Position numbers and translations under genes: made by a program. Below, piece by piece: positions 1 to 6,061 of a stretch of DNA of 7,002 nucleotides (positions within the stretch are counted from its first letter, which is position 1; the number at the start of each line of letters is the position of its first letter). Source of the stretch: an uncultured Parabacteroides sp. (GTDB taxonomy: Bacteria; Bacteroidota; Bacteroidia; Bacteroidales; Tannerellaceae); NCBI GenBank assembly GCA_900547435.1, contig URGO01000152.1, forward strand, positions 1 through 7,002, in the 5' to 3' direction. The notes below the pieces were generated by a model. The model worked only from the letters and a program-made list of their open reading frames with translations. It had not been told where the DNA came from and did no database searches.

Positions 1-101
1 AGGGTGATTCCCCACCGGATGATCCAGGAGGGGATTTCTCCCATCACTTCCTGTACCTCTTCACTGCGTAATTCTATGTCATTTTTCTTTTCCATCATCA
101 T
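1..101 (-). CDS. HlyD-family secretion/efflux adaptor, N-terminal fragment
   Basis: The minus strand reads from an ATG at 101 through 33 full codons to the left edge without a stop. The visible protein begins MMMEKKNDIELRSEEVQEVM and continues with GEIPSWIIRWGIT. This charged cytoplasmic leader followed by a PSW(I/L)-RWG entry into a membrane helix is how Bacteroidales HlyD-type membrane-fusion proteins begin; those proteins pair with ABC exporters for peptides or bacteriocins. The assignment rests on recalled family resemblance over only 33 residues; no lipoyl/barrel-sandwich or coiled-coil domain is inside the window. Three consecutive ATG codons (101, 98, 95) leave the exact start open, and no Shine-Dalgarno sequence separates them. 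The gene is divergent from the nuclease gene at 387. The only promoter-like match is TATTTTG on the minus strand at 127-121, one base short of the ideal spacing, so I do not call it. Confidence 0.6.
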   Translation of the reverse strand, partial: MMMEKKNDIELRSEEVQEVMGEIPSWIIRWGIT

Positions 102-166
102 TTTGTTATCTTTGCTAACGCAAAATATGTAGGGATAGCGTTCTTTACGGTGATATGATGAAGGAA

Positions 167-196
167 TTGGGAGTCCGTTTCACACGGTTTTCCCAA
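167..196. repeat. Imperfect inverted repeat in the divergent intergenic region
   Basis: The outer arms TTGGGA (167-172) and TCCCAA (191-196) and the inner arms CCGT (175-178) and ACGG (184-187) can pair around the loop TTCAC, with a small GT/TTT internal loop between the two stems. The dyad lies 66 bases upstream of the first HlyD codon and about 160 bases upstream of the nuclease promoter. It could be an operator or an RNA hairpin in a leader. No T-run follows on either strand directly, so it is not a clear terminator. Pairing is seen directly; any function is unknown. Confidence 0.4.
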
Positions 197-248
197 CCTG
201 AAAAAGGCAATGAATAGGTGGCTATTTTTTTCTTAACCCCTCAAAAAT

Positions 249-260
249 GGCAAATATGCC
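249..260. repeat. Small palindrome GGCA-AATA-TGCC
   Basis: Perfect 4-base arms, GGCA at 249-252 and TGCC at 257-260, flank the spacer AATA about 97 bases upstream of the nuclease -7 box. It is short enough to occur by chance, and I see no second copy in this window. If functional it would most simply be a protein-binding site in the divergent region. The rest of 102-356 holds a T-run at 225-231 after a weak 5-base stem (213-217 with 222-226) and no convincing gene. Confidence 0.25.
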
Positions 261-356
261 CCAATGACGGATACGGAATACAACCGCATATCACCTTTTA
301 TTTCCAACAGCTTACATTATTTCTCTAAAATCTATCCGTATGTGGTCGAGTTTCCT

Positions 357-364
357 TATCTTTG
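357..364 (+). promoter_or_regulatory. Bacteroidales-type -7 box for the bifunctional nuclease gene
   Basis: TATCTTTG matches the Bacteroidales sigma-70 -7 consensus TAnnTTTG exactly, followed by TAGCG as is common at such promoters. Transcription would be expected to begin around 370-372, giving a leader of about 15 bases before the ATG at 387. I see no good TTTG -33 element at the usual distance upstream. The box lies inside the longer open frame that begins at 264, which is a strong reason to take 387 as the true start. Confidence 0.65.
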
Positions 365-386
365 TAGCGTTATAAAACTTTATACT

Positions 387-1187
387 ATGGCAAAAAAAAT
401 AAAACTTAAAGTAGACGAATTGATAGCCAATCCGTTTCATTCAAATATTTATGCATTGATTCTCGTTGAAAATGGCGGCGAACGTCGTATTCCTATTATA
501 ATAGGAGCTGCGGAAGCACAATCTATTATTGTACTTTTAGAAAAAGTCCCTTTACAACGCCCGCTAACGCAAGATTTGGTTGTTTCAGTGCTGCATTCTT
601 TCGGAATATTGATGCAAGAAGTATTTCTCTATAAATTTGAAGAAGGTGTTTTCTTCTCGGAAATAGTGCTCTTTGATGGTCAGCGGCAGGTACGTGTCGA
701 TTCACGCACTTCGGATGCAGTCGCGTTGGCTTTACGCATGAATGTGGATATTTATACGACTGACGATTTGCTTATAAAATACGCCTTGTCGGAAGACAAT
801 AAGGAAAATGAATCGGATTATCTGTATTTTGATGATAAGAATAAAGAGCTATATCAGAAAATGGATGATATATTTAAAATTCGTTTCAATGTTCCTGAAG
901 CTTTGGATGAGCTATTTAAGAATAAAAACGAGTCTCCTCAAAACTTAGAGGATACATTTGACCATGATGACGATGGTGATGATTGGAACATGGAAGAGCT
1001 TACCCCTGAATTTTTCGAGTCAGAGGAGCTTTTGCATGAATGGCTTGCCTCACTGCCTAAGGATTGCGTAAAAGCCAGGATGGCGTATGCTATCGAGCAG
1101 GAGAAATATGAAGATGCAAAAATATACAGTGACGAATTGGAGCGCAGAAAGAAGAAGCGAACCAGTCATCGGGATAAAAGTAAATAG
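387..1187 (+). CDS. Bifunctional nuclease family protein (DUF151/BFN domain plus UVR motif)
   Basis: This 266-residue protein starts MAKKIKLKVDEL. Residues about 3-135 form a DUF151/BFN domain, with the conserved VDSRTSDAVALALR stretch at 104-117 and the RRIPIIIGAAEA segment at 33-44. A linker rich in acidic residues (189-200) leads to a UVR-type helical hairpin near 226-255, where the pattern L/M...A.E...YEDA....DEL is clear. The same pairing of DUF151 and UVR is known from plant BBD proteins, which have RNase and DNase activity; bacterial DUF151 proteins are annotated by analogy and their cellular role is poorly defined. No signal peptide is present, so it should be cytoplasmic. The start at 387 is preferred over 264 because the domain begins there and the promoter box at 357-364 would otherwise be coding. 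A run of eight A residues (392-399) follows the second codon. The gene is richer in A+T than its downstream neighbours. Confidence 0.85.
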   Translation: MAKKIKLKVDELIANPFHSNIYALILVENGGERRIPIIIGAAEAQSIIVLLEKVPLQRPLTQDLVVSVLHSFGILMQEVFLYKFEEGVFFSEIVLFDGQRQVRVDSRTSDAVALALRMNVDIYTTDDLLIKYALSEDNKENESDYLYFDDKNKELYQKMDDIFKIRFNVPEALDELFKNKNESPQNLEDTFDHDDDGDDWNMEELTPEFFESEELLHEWLASLPKDCVKARMAYAIEQEKYEDAKIYSDELERRKKKRTSHRDKSK

Positions 1188-1192
1188 GTTTG
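1185..1192 (+). promoter_or_regulatory. Candidate -7 box overlapping the nuclease stop codon
   Basis: TAGGTTTG fits TAnnTTTG, and its TAG is the stop codon of the nuclease gene. If used, transcription of nupC would begin near 1198-1200 with a leader of about 73 bases containing the inner hairpin described below. No TTTG was found at the -33 position, and an exact 5-position match arises by chance fairly often, so this is tentative. Confidence 0.35.
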
Positions 1193-1239
1193 CGCGGCAT
1201 GACACAGCCGTACAAGCGGCTGGCCCGCACGCCGGCAAA
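1189..1239. repeat. GC-rich nested dyad between the nuclease and nupC genes
   Basis: Outer arms TTTGC(G)CGGC at 1189-1198 and GCCGGCAAA at 1231-1239 pair over nine bases with one bulged G at 1194. Inside them, AGCCG (1206-1210) and CGGCT (1217-1221) pair perfectly around the loop TACAAG. The block is strikingly G+C-rich beside AT-rich flanks (AATAGG before, AAAAAGTAAAATTC after). No T-run follows on either strand, so an intrinsic terminator is unlikely in its usual form. It may be a leader RNA structure, a dispersed palindromic element or a remnant of one. Base pairing is read directly from the sequence; the function is not known. Confidence 0.5.
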
Positions 1240-1272
1240 AAGTAAAATTCAAAAAACGAATAGATTAAATAT

Positions 1273-2586
1273 ATGGTAGAATCTACAGGCTTTGGAATGA
1301 TGTCTCTTGGACGGGGCATCTTGGGCATCATGGCGGTGTTGCTGATATGCTATTTATTGAGTTACGACAGAAAGCGAATCGACTGGAAACTGGTAGGCGG
1401 AGGATTATTGATACAGATAGTCCTGGCCCTTTCCATACTTTATATTCCAGTGGTGGGCGACATCTTTAAGTCACTGGGCATCATTTTCGTAAAAATCATG
1501 GATTTCACCAATGCCGGTTTAGAATTTCTGTTGGGTCCCTATGCCTCCAAGTCTGCGGGATTCAGTTTCCTGCTTCACTCACTGCCCATTGTGGTCTTCT
1601 TTTCCGCATTAGTTTCCATCTTTTATTACTGGGGGATTATCCAGCGCGTGGTAGGGGCTTTGTCCTGGTTACTGCGCAAGGTAATGAATATTTCGGGTAC
1701 GGAAGGCCTGGTGGCTTGCGGTAATATCTTCTTGGGCATGACCGAGTCGCCGGTCCTGATTAAAAACTACCTGCCTGCAATGAACCGTTCGGAGCTGTTT
1801 CTGGTTATGGTCTCCGGGATGGGTACCATTGCCGGATCAGTAATGGGTAGCTACGTCGGAATGCTGGGCGGAACCGACCCGGTAGCCCAGCAAATATTTG
1901 CCACACATCTCCTATCAGCATCGGTGATGGCTGTTCCCGGCTCTATCGTTATCGCCAAGATGCTGTGCCCGCAAACCGAGCCGATAGCCAAAGAGGCCTC
2001 AGGCGAATGGGGCGACGAGGGACATAGCAATGTGCTGGGGGCAATCTCTTCGGGTACCGTCACGGGGGTGAAGCTGATGACCAACATCGCTGCCATGTTG
2101 CTGGTATTTATATCATTGGTGGCTATGGTCAATTATATTACCAATGACATCATAGGACATTATACCGGGTTGAACGACTGGATAGTCCGTATTACCGATG
2201 GAAAGGCTGAGGGGCTGACCTTTCAATTTATGCTGGGGACAATTATGTCGCCATTCATGTGGCTAATCGGCGTTCCCTCCGATGATGTCATGCTGGTAGG
2301 CTCCTTATTGGGTCAGAAGACCATCCTGAACGAGTTCGTGGCCTATTTCCAGTTGCAGCAGTGGCGTGACGCCGGATTATTCCTCACACAGAAATCCGTT
2401 ATCATGTCTACCTACCTGTTGTGTGGCTTCGCCAACATATCCTCTATCGGCATCTTGTTAGGCGGACTTGGCGTATTGGCGCCCGGTAAGAAAGACCTAA
2501 TCTCCCGGACCGGCGTAAAGGCGATGATTGGCGGTGCGTTGGTATCTGTCCTATCCGCCACGATTATAGGAATGATTTTAGGGTAA
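1273..2586 (+). CDS. nupC: Concentrative nucleoside transporter (CNT/NupC family)
   Basis: The 437-residue inner-membrane protein imports nucleosides using a cation gradient (Na+ or H+; the sequence alone does not say which). Length and order match bacterial CNTs: hydrophobic N-terminal segments (about 13-30, 43-62, 66-90, 100-120), re-entrant hairpin 1 with GMTESP at 155-160, a gate-type segment through 172-230, then re-entrant hairpin 2 ending in NEFVAY at 353-358, and GFANISS at 385-391. By recalled alignment with Vibrio cholerae vcCNT, E158, E354, N388 and S391 are nucleoside-contacting residues and all are kept, while M156 stands where vcCNT has Gln154. The ATG at 1273 is the first good start; no Shine-Dalgarno sequence is present, as usual here. 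The stop is 23 bases before rsmE, suggesting co-transcription. Whether uridine, purine nucleosides or both are preferred cannot be told. Confidence 0.92.
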   Translation: MVESTGFGMMSLGRGILGIMAVLLICYLLSYDRKRIDWKLVGGGLLIQIVLALSILYIPVVGDIFKSLGIIFVKIMDFTNAGLEFLLGPYASKSAGFSFLLHSLPIVVFFSALVSIFYYWGIIQRVVGALSWLLRKVMNISGTEGLVACGNIFLGMTESPVLIKNYLPAMNRSELFLVMVSGMGTIAGSVMGSYVGMLGGTDPVAQQIFATHLLSASVMAVPGSIVIAKMLCPQTEPIAKEASGEWGDEGHSNVLGAISSGTVTGVKLMTNIAAMLLVFISLVAMVNYITNDIIGHYTGLNDWIVRITDGKAEGLTFQFMLGTIMSPFMWLIGVPSDDVMLVGSLLGQKTILNEFVAYFQLQQWRDAGLFLTQKSVIMSTYLLCGFANISSIGILLGGLGVLAPGKKDLISRTGVKAMIGGALVSVLSATIIGMILG

Positions 2587-2609
2587 AAACAGATTAACAC
2601 TTACATATC

Positions 2610-3305
2610 ATGCAGATATTTTATACACCGGACATTTCCGTAAATCCGGAGCTCCCGGAAGAGGAATCAGGACATTGTGTGCGGGTTCTGCGGCTATCGG
2701 AAGGCGCAGAAATACTGCTGACCGATGGGAAGGGCAAGTTTTATAAGGCGCCAAATACGGTTGCGCATCCGAAGCATTGCCAAATAGAGGTGACCGACTC
2801 ATGGACAGCCGGGAAACCTTGGCCCTTTTATGTGCATATAGCCGTTGCTCCAACCAAGAACATGGACCGTATGGAATGGTTTGCCGAGAAAGCCACCGAG
2901 ATAGGCATCGATGAAATCACCTGCCTGAATTGCCGTTTCTCAGAGCGAAAAGAGGTAAAGCCAGCCCGTCTGAAGAAGATTCTGGTCAGCGCCATGAAGC
3001 AATCTCAGAAATCCGTCCTGCCCAAGCTGCACGGCATGACAGACTTCAGGCATTTTGTGGAGAAACCTTTTGAGGGCCGGAAATTCATTGCTCATTGCGA
3101 GGAAGAAGAAAAGCCTTTGATAAAAGATATCTATAAATCCGGAGAAAATGCCTTGGTGCTGATAGGTCCCGAAGGCGATTTCAGTCCGGAGGAGATTGCA
3201 CTGGCCAAGGCAAACGGATTCGAGGCCATTTCATTAGGGAACAGCCGTCTGCGTACCGAAACGGCCGCGCTTGTGGCTTGCCATACCCTGCATGTCTTGA
3301 ATTAA
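2610..3305 (+). CDS. rsmE: 16S rRNA m3U1498 methyltransferase RsmE
   Basis: RsmE uses S-adenosylmethionine to methylate N3 of U1498 in 16S rRNA of the small ribosomal subunit, in the cytoplasm. The 231-residue protein has the normal length and two-part layout: an N-terminal PUA-like RNA-binding domain (about 1-70, with HCVRVLR at 22-28 as the family's H..VLR motif) and a C-terminal SPOUT domain that forms the trefoil knot. Family landmarks are EKATEIG at 93-99, QSQKS at 131-135, the cofactor-loop motif IGPEGDFS at 185-192 and LGNSRLRTETA at 209-219. RsmE proteins act as dimers. It follows nupC by 23 bases with no promoter-like box in the gap, so it is probably read from the nupC transcript. 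Nothing about it is truncated or unusual. Confidence 0.96.
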   Translation: MQIFYTPDISVNPELPEEESGHCVRVLRLSEGAEILLTDGKGKFYKAPNTVAHPKHCQIEVTDSWTAGKPWPFYVHIAVAPTKNMDRMEWFAEKATEIGIDEITCLNCRFSERKEVKPARLKKILVSAMKQSQKSVLPKLHGMTDFRHFVEKPFEGRKFIAHCEEEEKPLIKDIYKSGENALVLIGPEGDFSPEEIALAKANGFEAISLGNSRLRTETAALVACHTLHVLN

Positions 3306-3377
3306 TGTGCATCATATTCCAACACAGCGTATGCAGCTGTTAGACAAGAAATGAATCAAGAAAAATGAAATTTGAAT

Positions 3378-4184
3378 ATGAAAAAACTGATTTTATGTAG
3401 TTTATTTTGTTGGCTGTTCTCTTCGATTTATGCAGCCCAGGTAGATACCCTGTTAATAAGGAGTGAACGTATGAAAAAGGAGATAAAGACGGTGTTGATA
3501 GTCCCGGACGTAGGAAACACACGGGCATGTCCGACGGTGTATCTGCTTCACGGCTTCGGGGGGAATTATAAGACCTGGCTTCAAATCAAGCCGGGCCTGC
3601 CACAGATAGCCGACGAGATGGGCTGTATCTTTGTCTGTCCCGACGGAGCCGGAAGCTGGTATTGGGATAGCCCCCGCAATCCGGATATGCAATATGAGAC
3701 CTTTATCTCGTCAGAGTTGGTACGCTTTATAGATACCCGATGCAACACCATCAAAGAACGGACAGGACGGGCAATAACCGGCCTGAGCATGGGCGGACAC
3801 GGAGCGATGTGGAACGCGCTGCGCCATCCGGATGTGTTCGGTGCGGCAGGGAGTACAAGTGGCGGAGTAGGCATCCGTCCCTTCCCGAAAAGCTGGGAAA
3901 TGTACAAGCAACTGGGCGAACGCGACGAATATCCCGATGTATGGGATGCACATACAGTGATAAACCTGGTGCCGAAGCTGGAGAACGGCCGGCAGGCATT
4001 AATCATAGACTGCGGATATGGCGATTTCTTTTTCGAAGTAAATAACCGTTTCCATGAAGCCTTGTTGAAGCAGGGCATAGACCATGATTTCCTGGTGCGA
4101 CCCGGTGAACACAATAATACCTATTGGCACAATTCCATCGATTATCAGCTTCTGTTTTTCCGGAAATATTTTGAGAAACAATGA
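3378..4184 (+). CDS. Exported esterase D-like alpha/beta hydrolase
   Basis: This 268-residue protein belongs to the putative esterase family (Pfam Esterase, which includes esterase D/S-formylglutathione hydrolase, feruloyl esterases and mycolyltransferases). It starts with a signal peptide, MKKLILCSLFCWLFSSIYA, with likely cleavage near residues 19-20, so it acts in the periplasm or outside. The fold landmarks are LLHGFGG (56-62, oxyanion side), the nucleophile elbow GLSMGG with Ser137, Asp216 in GYGDFF, and His245 in PGEHNN followed by YW, the normal spacing for the triad. I take the ATG at 3378; the upstream in-frame TTG at 3372 would put two residues before the lysines for no benefit. The natural ester is unknown: a carbohydrate acyl ester or feruloyl ester is plausible from the export signal, and a housekeeping formylglutathione role is unlikely for an exported protein. 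It lies 72 bases after rsmE with no terminator between. Confidence 0.88.
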   Translation: MKKLILCSLFCWLFSSIYAAQVDTLLIRSERMKKEIKTVLIVPDVGNTRACPTVYLLHGFGGNYKTWLQIKPGLPQIADEMGCIFVCPDGAGSWYWDSPRNPDMQYETFISSELVRFIDTRCNTIKERTGRAITGLSMGGHGAMWNALRHPDVFGAAGSTSGGVGIRPFPKSWEMYKQLGERDEYPDVWDAHTVINLVPKLENGRQALIIDCGYGDFFFEVNNRFHEALLKQGIDHDFLVRPGEHNNTYWHNSIDYQLLFFRKYFEKQ

Positions 4185-4205
4185 ATCGCATAGCAGTTTC
4201 TTTCG

Positions 4206-4213
4206 TATTTTTG
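4206..4213 (+). promoter_or_regulatory. Bacteroidales-type -7 box for the threonine aldolase gene
   Basis: TATTTTTG fits TAnnTTTG and is followed by CACC, a frequent context for these promoters. Transcription would start near 4219-4221, leaving about 15 bases before the ATG at 4235. The -33 region, which falls at the end of the esterase gene, lacks a clear TTTG at standard spacing (one occurs at 4170-4173, which is too far). The position right before a start codon makes it a good candidate for separating the aldolase unit from the esterase. Confidence 0.55.
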
Positions 4214-4234
4214 CACCAAAATTAAAATATAGCC

Positions 4235-5257
4235 ATGAGAAGTTTTGCAAGCGACAATAATTCTGGTGTTCATCCCCGGATTCTGGAAGCCATTATCCGG
4301 GTGAACGATAATCACGCCGTAGGCTATGGGGACGACCCGTGGACCGGCCAGGCAGTAGCCAAACTGAAAGAGGTGTTCGGGCAGTCAGCATCTCCCTATT
4401 TGGTATTTAATGGTACAGGGGCAAATTCGGTAGCCTTGCAAGCCGTAACCCGCCCTTTCAACAGCATTCTATGCGCGGAGACGGCGCATATAAACGTAGA
4501 CGAATGCGGAGCACCCGCACGAATGAGCGGATGCGCGGTAATTCCTATCGCTACTCCAGACGGTAAGCTGACGCCGGAGCTAATCAAGCCGCATTTGCGT
4601 AATTTTGGGTTTTGCCACCATTCCCAGCCAAAAGCAGTCTATATCTCCCAGGTAAGCGAGTTAGGTACGGTTTATACCATAGATGAAGTTCGGGCCATCG
4701 CCGACTTGCTTCACGGATATGACATGTATCTCCACATGGATGGCGCTCGCCTGGCCAACGCCTGTGCCTATTTAGGTTGCTCGATGAAGGAACTGACGGT
4801 AGATGCCGGTGTTGATATCCTGAGCTTTGGCGGAACCAAAAATGGGATGATGATGGGCGAGGCGGTCATTGCTTTCCGTCCGGAGCTGACAGAAGCCTTG
4901 CCTTACATCCGGAAACAATCGGCACAGTTAGCCTCGAAGCTACGCTATATGTCCGCTCAATTTTTACCCTATCAGGAAGGCAATCTATGGCTGGAAAACG
5001 CGGAGCACGCCAATCGCTGCGCAAAACGGCTGGCCGATGTCTTGAGCGAGTTTCCCGATGTGCACATCACCCAGAAAGTAGAATCTAACCAGCTGTTTTT
5101 TACGATTCCTACTGAGCCGTTGAAGAAATTGCAGGAAAGATATTTCTTTTATATGTGGAACGAGGCGATAAACGAAGTCCGCTTCGTAACTTCCTGGGAT
5201 ACTACCGAGGAGGACATAGATGACCTGGAGGCATATCTTCGCGAGATTTTGAAGTAA
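4235..5257 (+). CDS. ltaE: Low-specificity L-threonine aldolase (PLP-dependent)
   Basis: The enzyme cleaves L-threonine or L-allo-threonine to glycine and acetaldehyde using pyridoxal phosphate in the cytoplasm. The 340-residue length is typical of the beta-eliminating-lyase/threonine aldolase family. Landmarks: SDNNSG at 6-11, phosphate-binding NGTGAN at 59-64, His85 in AHINVDE (the cofactor-stacking position), HMDGAR at 167-172 with Asp169 and Arg172, Lys202 in FGGTKNG as the Schiff-base lysine, and VRFVTSW near 315-321 with Arg317 as the likely carboxylate-binding residue. The start at 4235 sits about 15 bases after the predicted transcription start. The NGTGAN and SDNNSG wording differs from the E. 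coli type, placing it in a separate branch of the family; L-specificity is inferred from the family, not shown. It is followed at 22 bases by the EEP lipoprotein. Confidence 0.9.
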   Translation: MRSFASDNNSGVHPRILEAIIRVNDNHAVGYGDDPWTGQAVAKLKEVFGQSASPYLVFNGTGANSVALQAVTRPFNSILCAETAHINVDECGAPARMSGCAVIPIATPDGKLTPELIKPHLRNFGFCHHSQPKAVYISQVSELGTVYTIDEVRAIADLLHGYDMYLHMDGARLANACAYLGCSMKELTVDAGVDILSFGGTKNGMMMGEAVIAFRPELTEALPYIRKQSAQLASKLRYMSAQFLPYQEGNLWLENAEHANRCAKRLADVLSEFPDVHITQKVESNQLFFTIPTEPLKKLQERYFFYMWNEAINEVRFVTSWDTTEEDIDDLEAYLREILK

Positions 5258-5279
5258 AAAACTTTTAATAGCAAGCTGA

Positions 5280-6041
5280 ATGAAAAAATATCAGATTATA
5301 GCGATTGTGTCGGTACTCGTAGCCGCCCTTTTCAGCTGTCAGCTAGACAAGCACGAAAAGATATTCATGAGTTATAACGTGAAAAATTGCATCGGTATGG
5401 ATGACGCTGTAGATTATGCCCGTGTGGCAGGAGTCATTACCCAAGTAAATCCGGATGTAGTAGCTATACAGGAACTGGATAGTGTCACGGGCCGAAGTAA
5501 GAACCTTTACGTGTTAGGCGAATTGGCGAAGCATACGGGAATGCATCCTACCTATGCACCGGCCATCAACTATGACGGAGGAAAATACGGTATCGGGATT
5601 CTGTCGAAAGAAGAGCCGGTGAAGGTCTATCGTCACCCGTTGCCGGGAAGAGAAGAATCCCGGATGCTTTTGGTTGCAGAGTTTCAGGACTACGTCTATT
5701 GCTGTATGCATCTCTCTCTGACAGACGAAGACCGCATGGCTTCGCTACCTATCATCAAAGAAGCGACATCAGGCTTCTCCAAGCCGTTATTTATTGCAGG
5801 CGATTGGAACGCTACTCCCGATTCTCCTTTTATCCAGGCGATGCAGGAAGATTTTACTATCCTGACTGATTTGGATAAATTCACCTGCCCATCAGATACT
5901 CCACGGGTGACGATTGATTACATAGCCCTTCGGCAGACCCCGGCGGTAAATTTATATCATCAGGAGAGTCATGTAATCTCTGCTCCGGTAGAATCAGACC
6001 ATCTTCCTGTGATGGTAGGGGTTGTTTGGAAAAAGAAATAA
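5280..6041 (+). CDS. Endonuclease/exonuclease/phosphatase (EEP) family lipoprotein
   Basis: This 253-residue protein has a lipoprotein signal: MKK, a hydrophobic stretch, then LFSC with Cys20 as the lipidated residue, so it is anchored in the cell envelope. The mature part is a compact EEP (DNase I-like) domain with essentially all the usual metal and catalytic residues: Asn33 in SYNVKN, Glu65 in IQEL, His144 in HLS, Asp175 and Asn177 in GDWNATP, Asp213 in TIDYI, and Asp240-His241 in SDHLPV. The family hydrolyses phosphodiester or phosphomonoester bonds in DNA, RNA, phosphoinositides, sphingomyelin or other compounds; the substrate cannot be told from this sequence. Only one acidic residue closely follows the lipid Cys, so I see no strong surface-export signal. 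It starts 22 bases after the aldolase and ends 20 bases before the permease, with no promoter box in either gap, which suggests one operon. Confidence 0.88.
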   Translation: MKKYQIIAIVSVLVAALFSCQLDKHEKIFMSYNVKNCIGMDDAVDYARVAGVITQVNPDVVAIQELDSVTGRSKNLYVLGELAKHTGMHPTYAPAINYDGGKYGIGILSKEEPVKVYRHPLPGREESRMLLVAEFQDYVYCCMHLSLTDEDRMASLPIIKEATSGFSKPLFIAGDWNATPDSPFIQAMQEDFTILTDLDKFTCPSDTPRVTIDYIALRQTPAVNLYHQESHVISAPVESDHLPVMVGVVWKKK

Positions 6042-6061
6042 CGGAACGAAACAGGTAGCCC

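Noticed and set aside
121..127. Possible minus-strand promoter TATTTTG for the HlyD-type gene
   Set aside because: It is one base short of TAnnTTTG and lacks a TTTG -33 partner, so it is indistinguishable from AT-rich background.
155..217. 20-codon open frame (MMKELGVRF...) on the plus strand in the divergent region
   Set aside because: It is very short, matches no family I know, has no promoter box directly upstream, and its sequence coincides with the inverted repeat at 167-196.
213..231. Weak stem AATAG/CTATT followed by T residues, resembling a terminator
   Set aside because: The stem is five mostly A-T pairs, and no plus-strand gene ends upstream of it.
264..386. N-terminal extension of the nuclease gene starting at the ATG at 264
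   Set aside because: The added 41 residues resemble no part of the BFN domain, and the stretch contains an exact TATCTTTG promoter box just before the ATG at 387.
392..399. Run of eight A residues after the nuclease start as a phase-variation tract
   Set aside because: An A-rich second to sixth codon is common in Bacteroidales and encodes lysines here; the gene is a housekeeping type with no reason to vary, and one sequence cannot show length variation.
3372..3377. TTG start giving a two-residue longer esterase
   Set aside because: The ATG at 3378 gives a textbook signal peptide beginning MKK, and TTG is a less common start.
3306..3377. Possible hairpin (CAGC...GCTG near 3326-3340) as terminator after rsmE
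   Set aside because: The stem is about four base pairs with no following T-run.
3581..4114. 177-codon open frame antisense to the esterase gene, with further long frames at 3711-3999 on the minus strand and 3740-4045 on the plus strand
   Set aside because: They overlap a complete esterase with an intact catalytic triad, show no recognisable domain, and are the kind of long shadow frame seen opposite GC-richer coding sequence.
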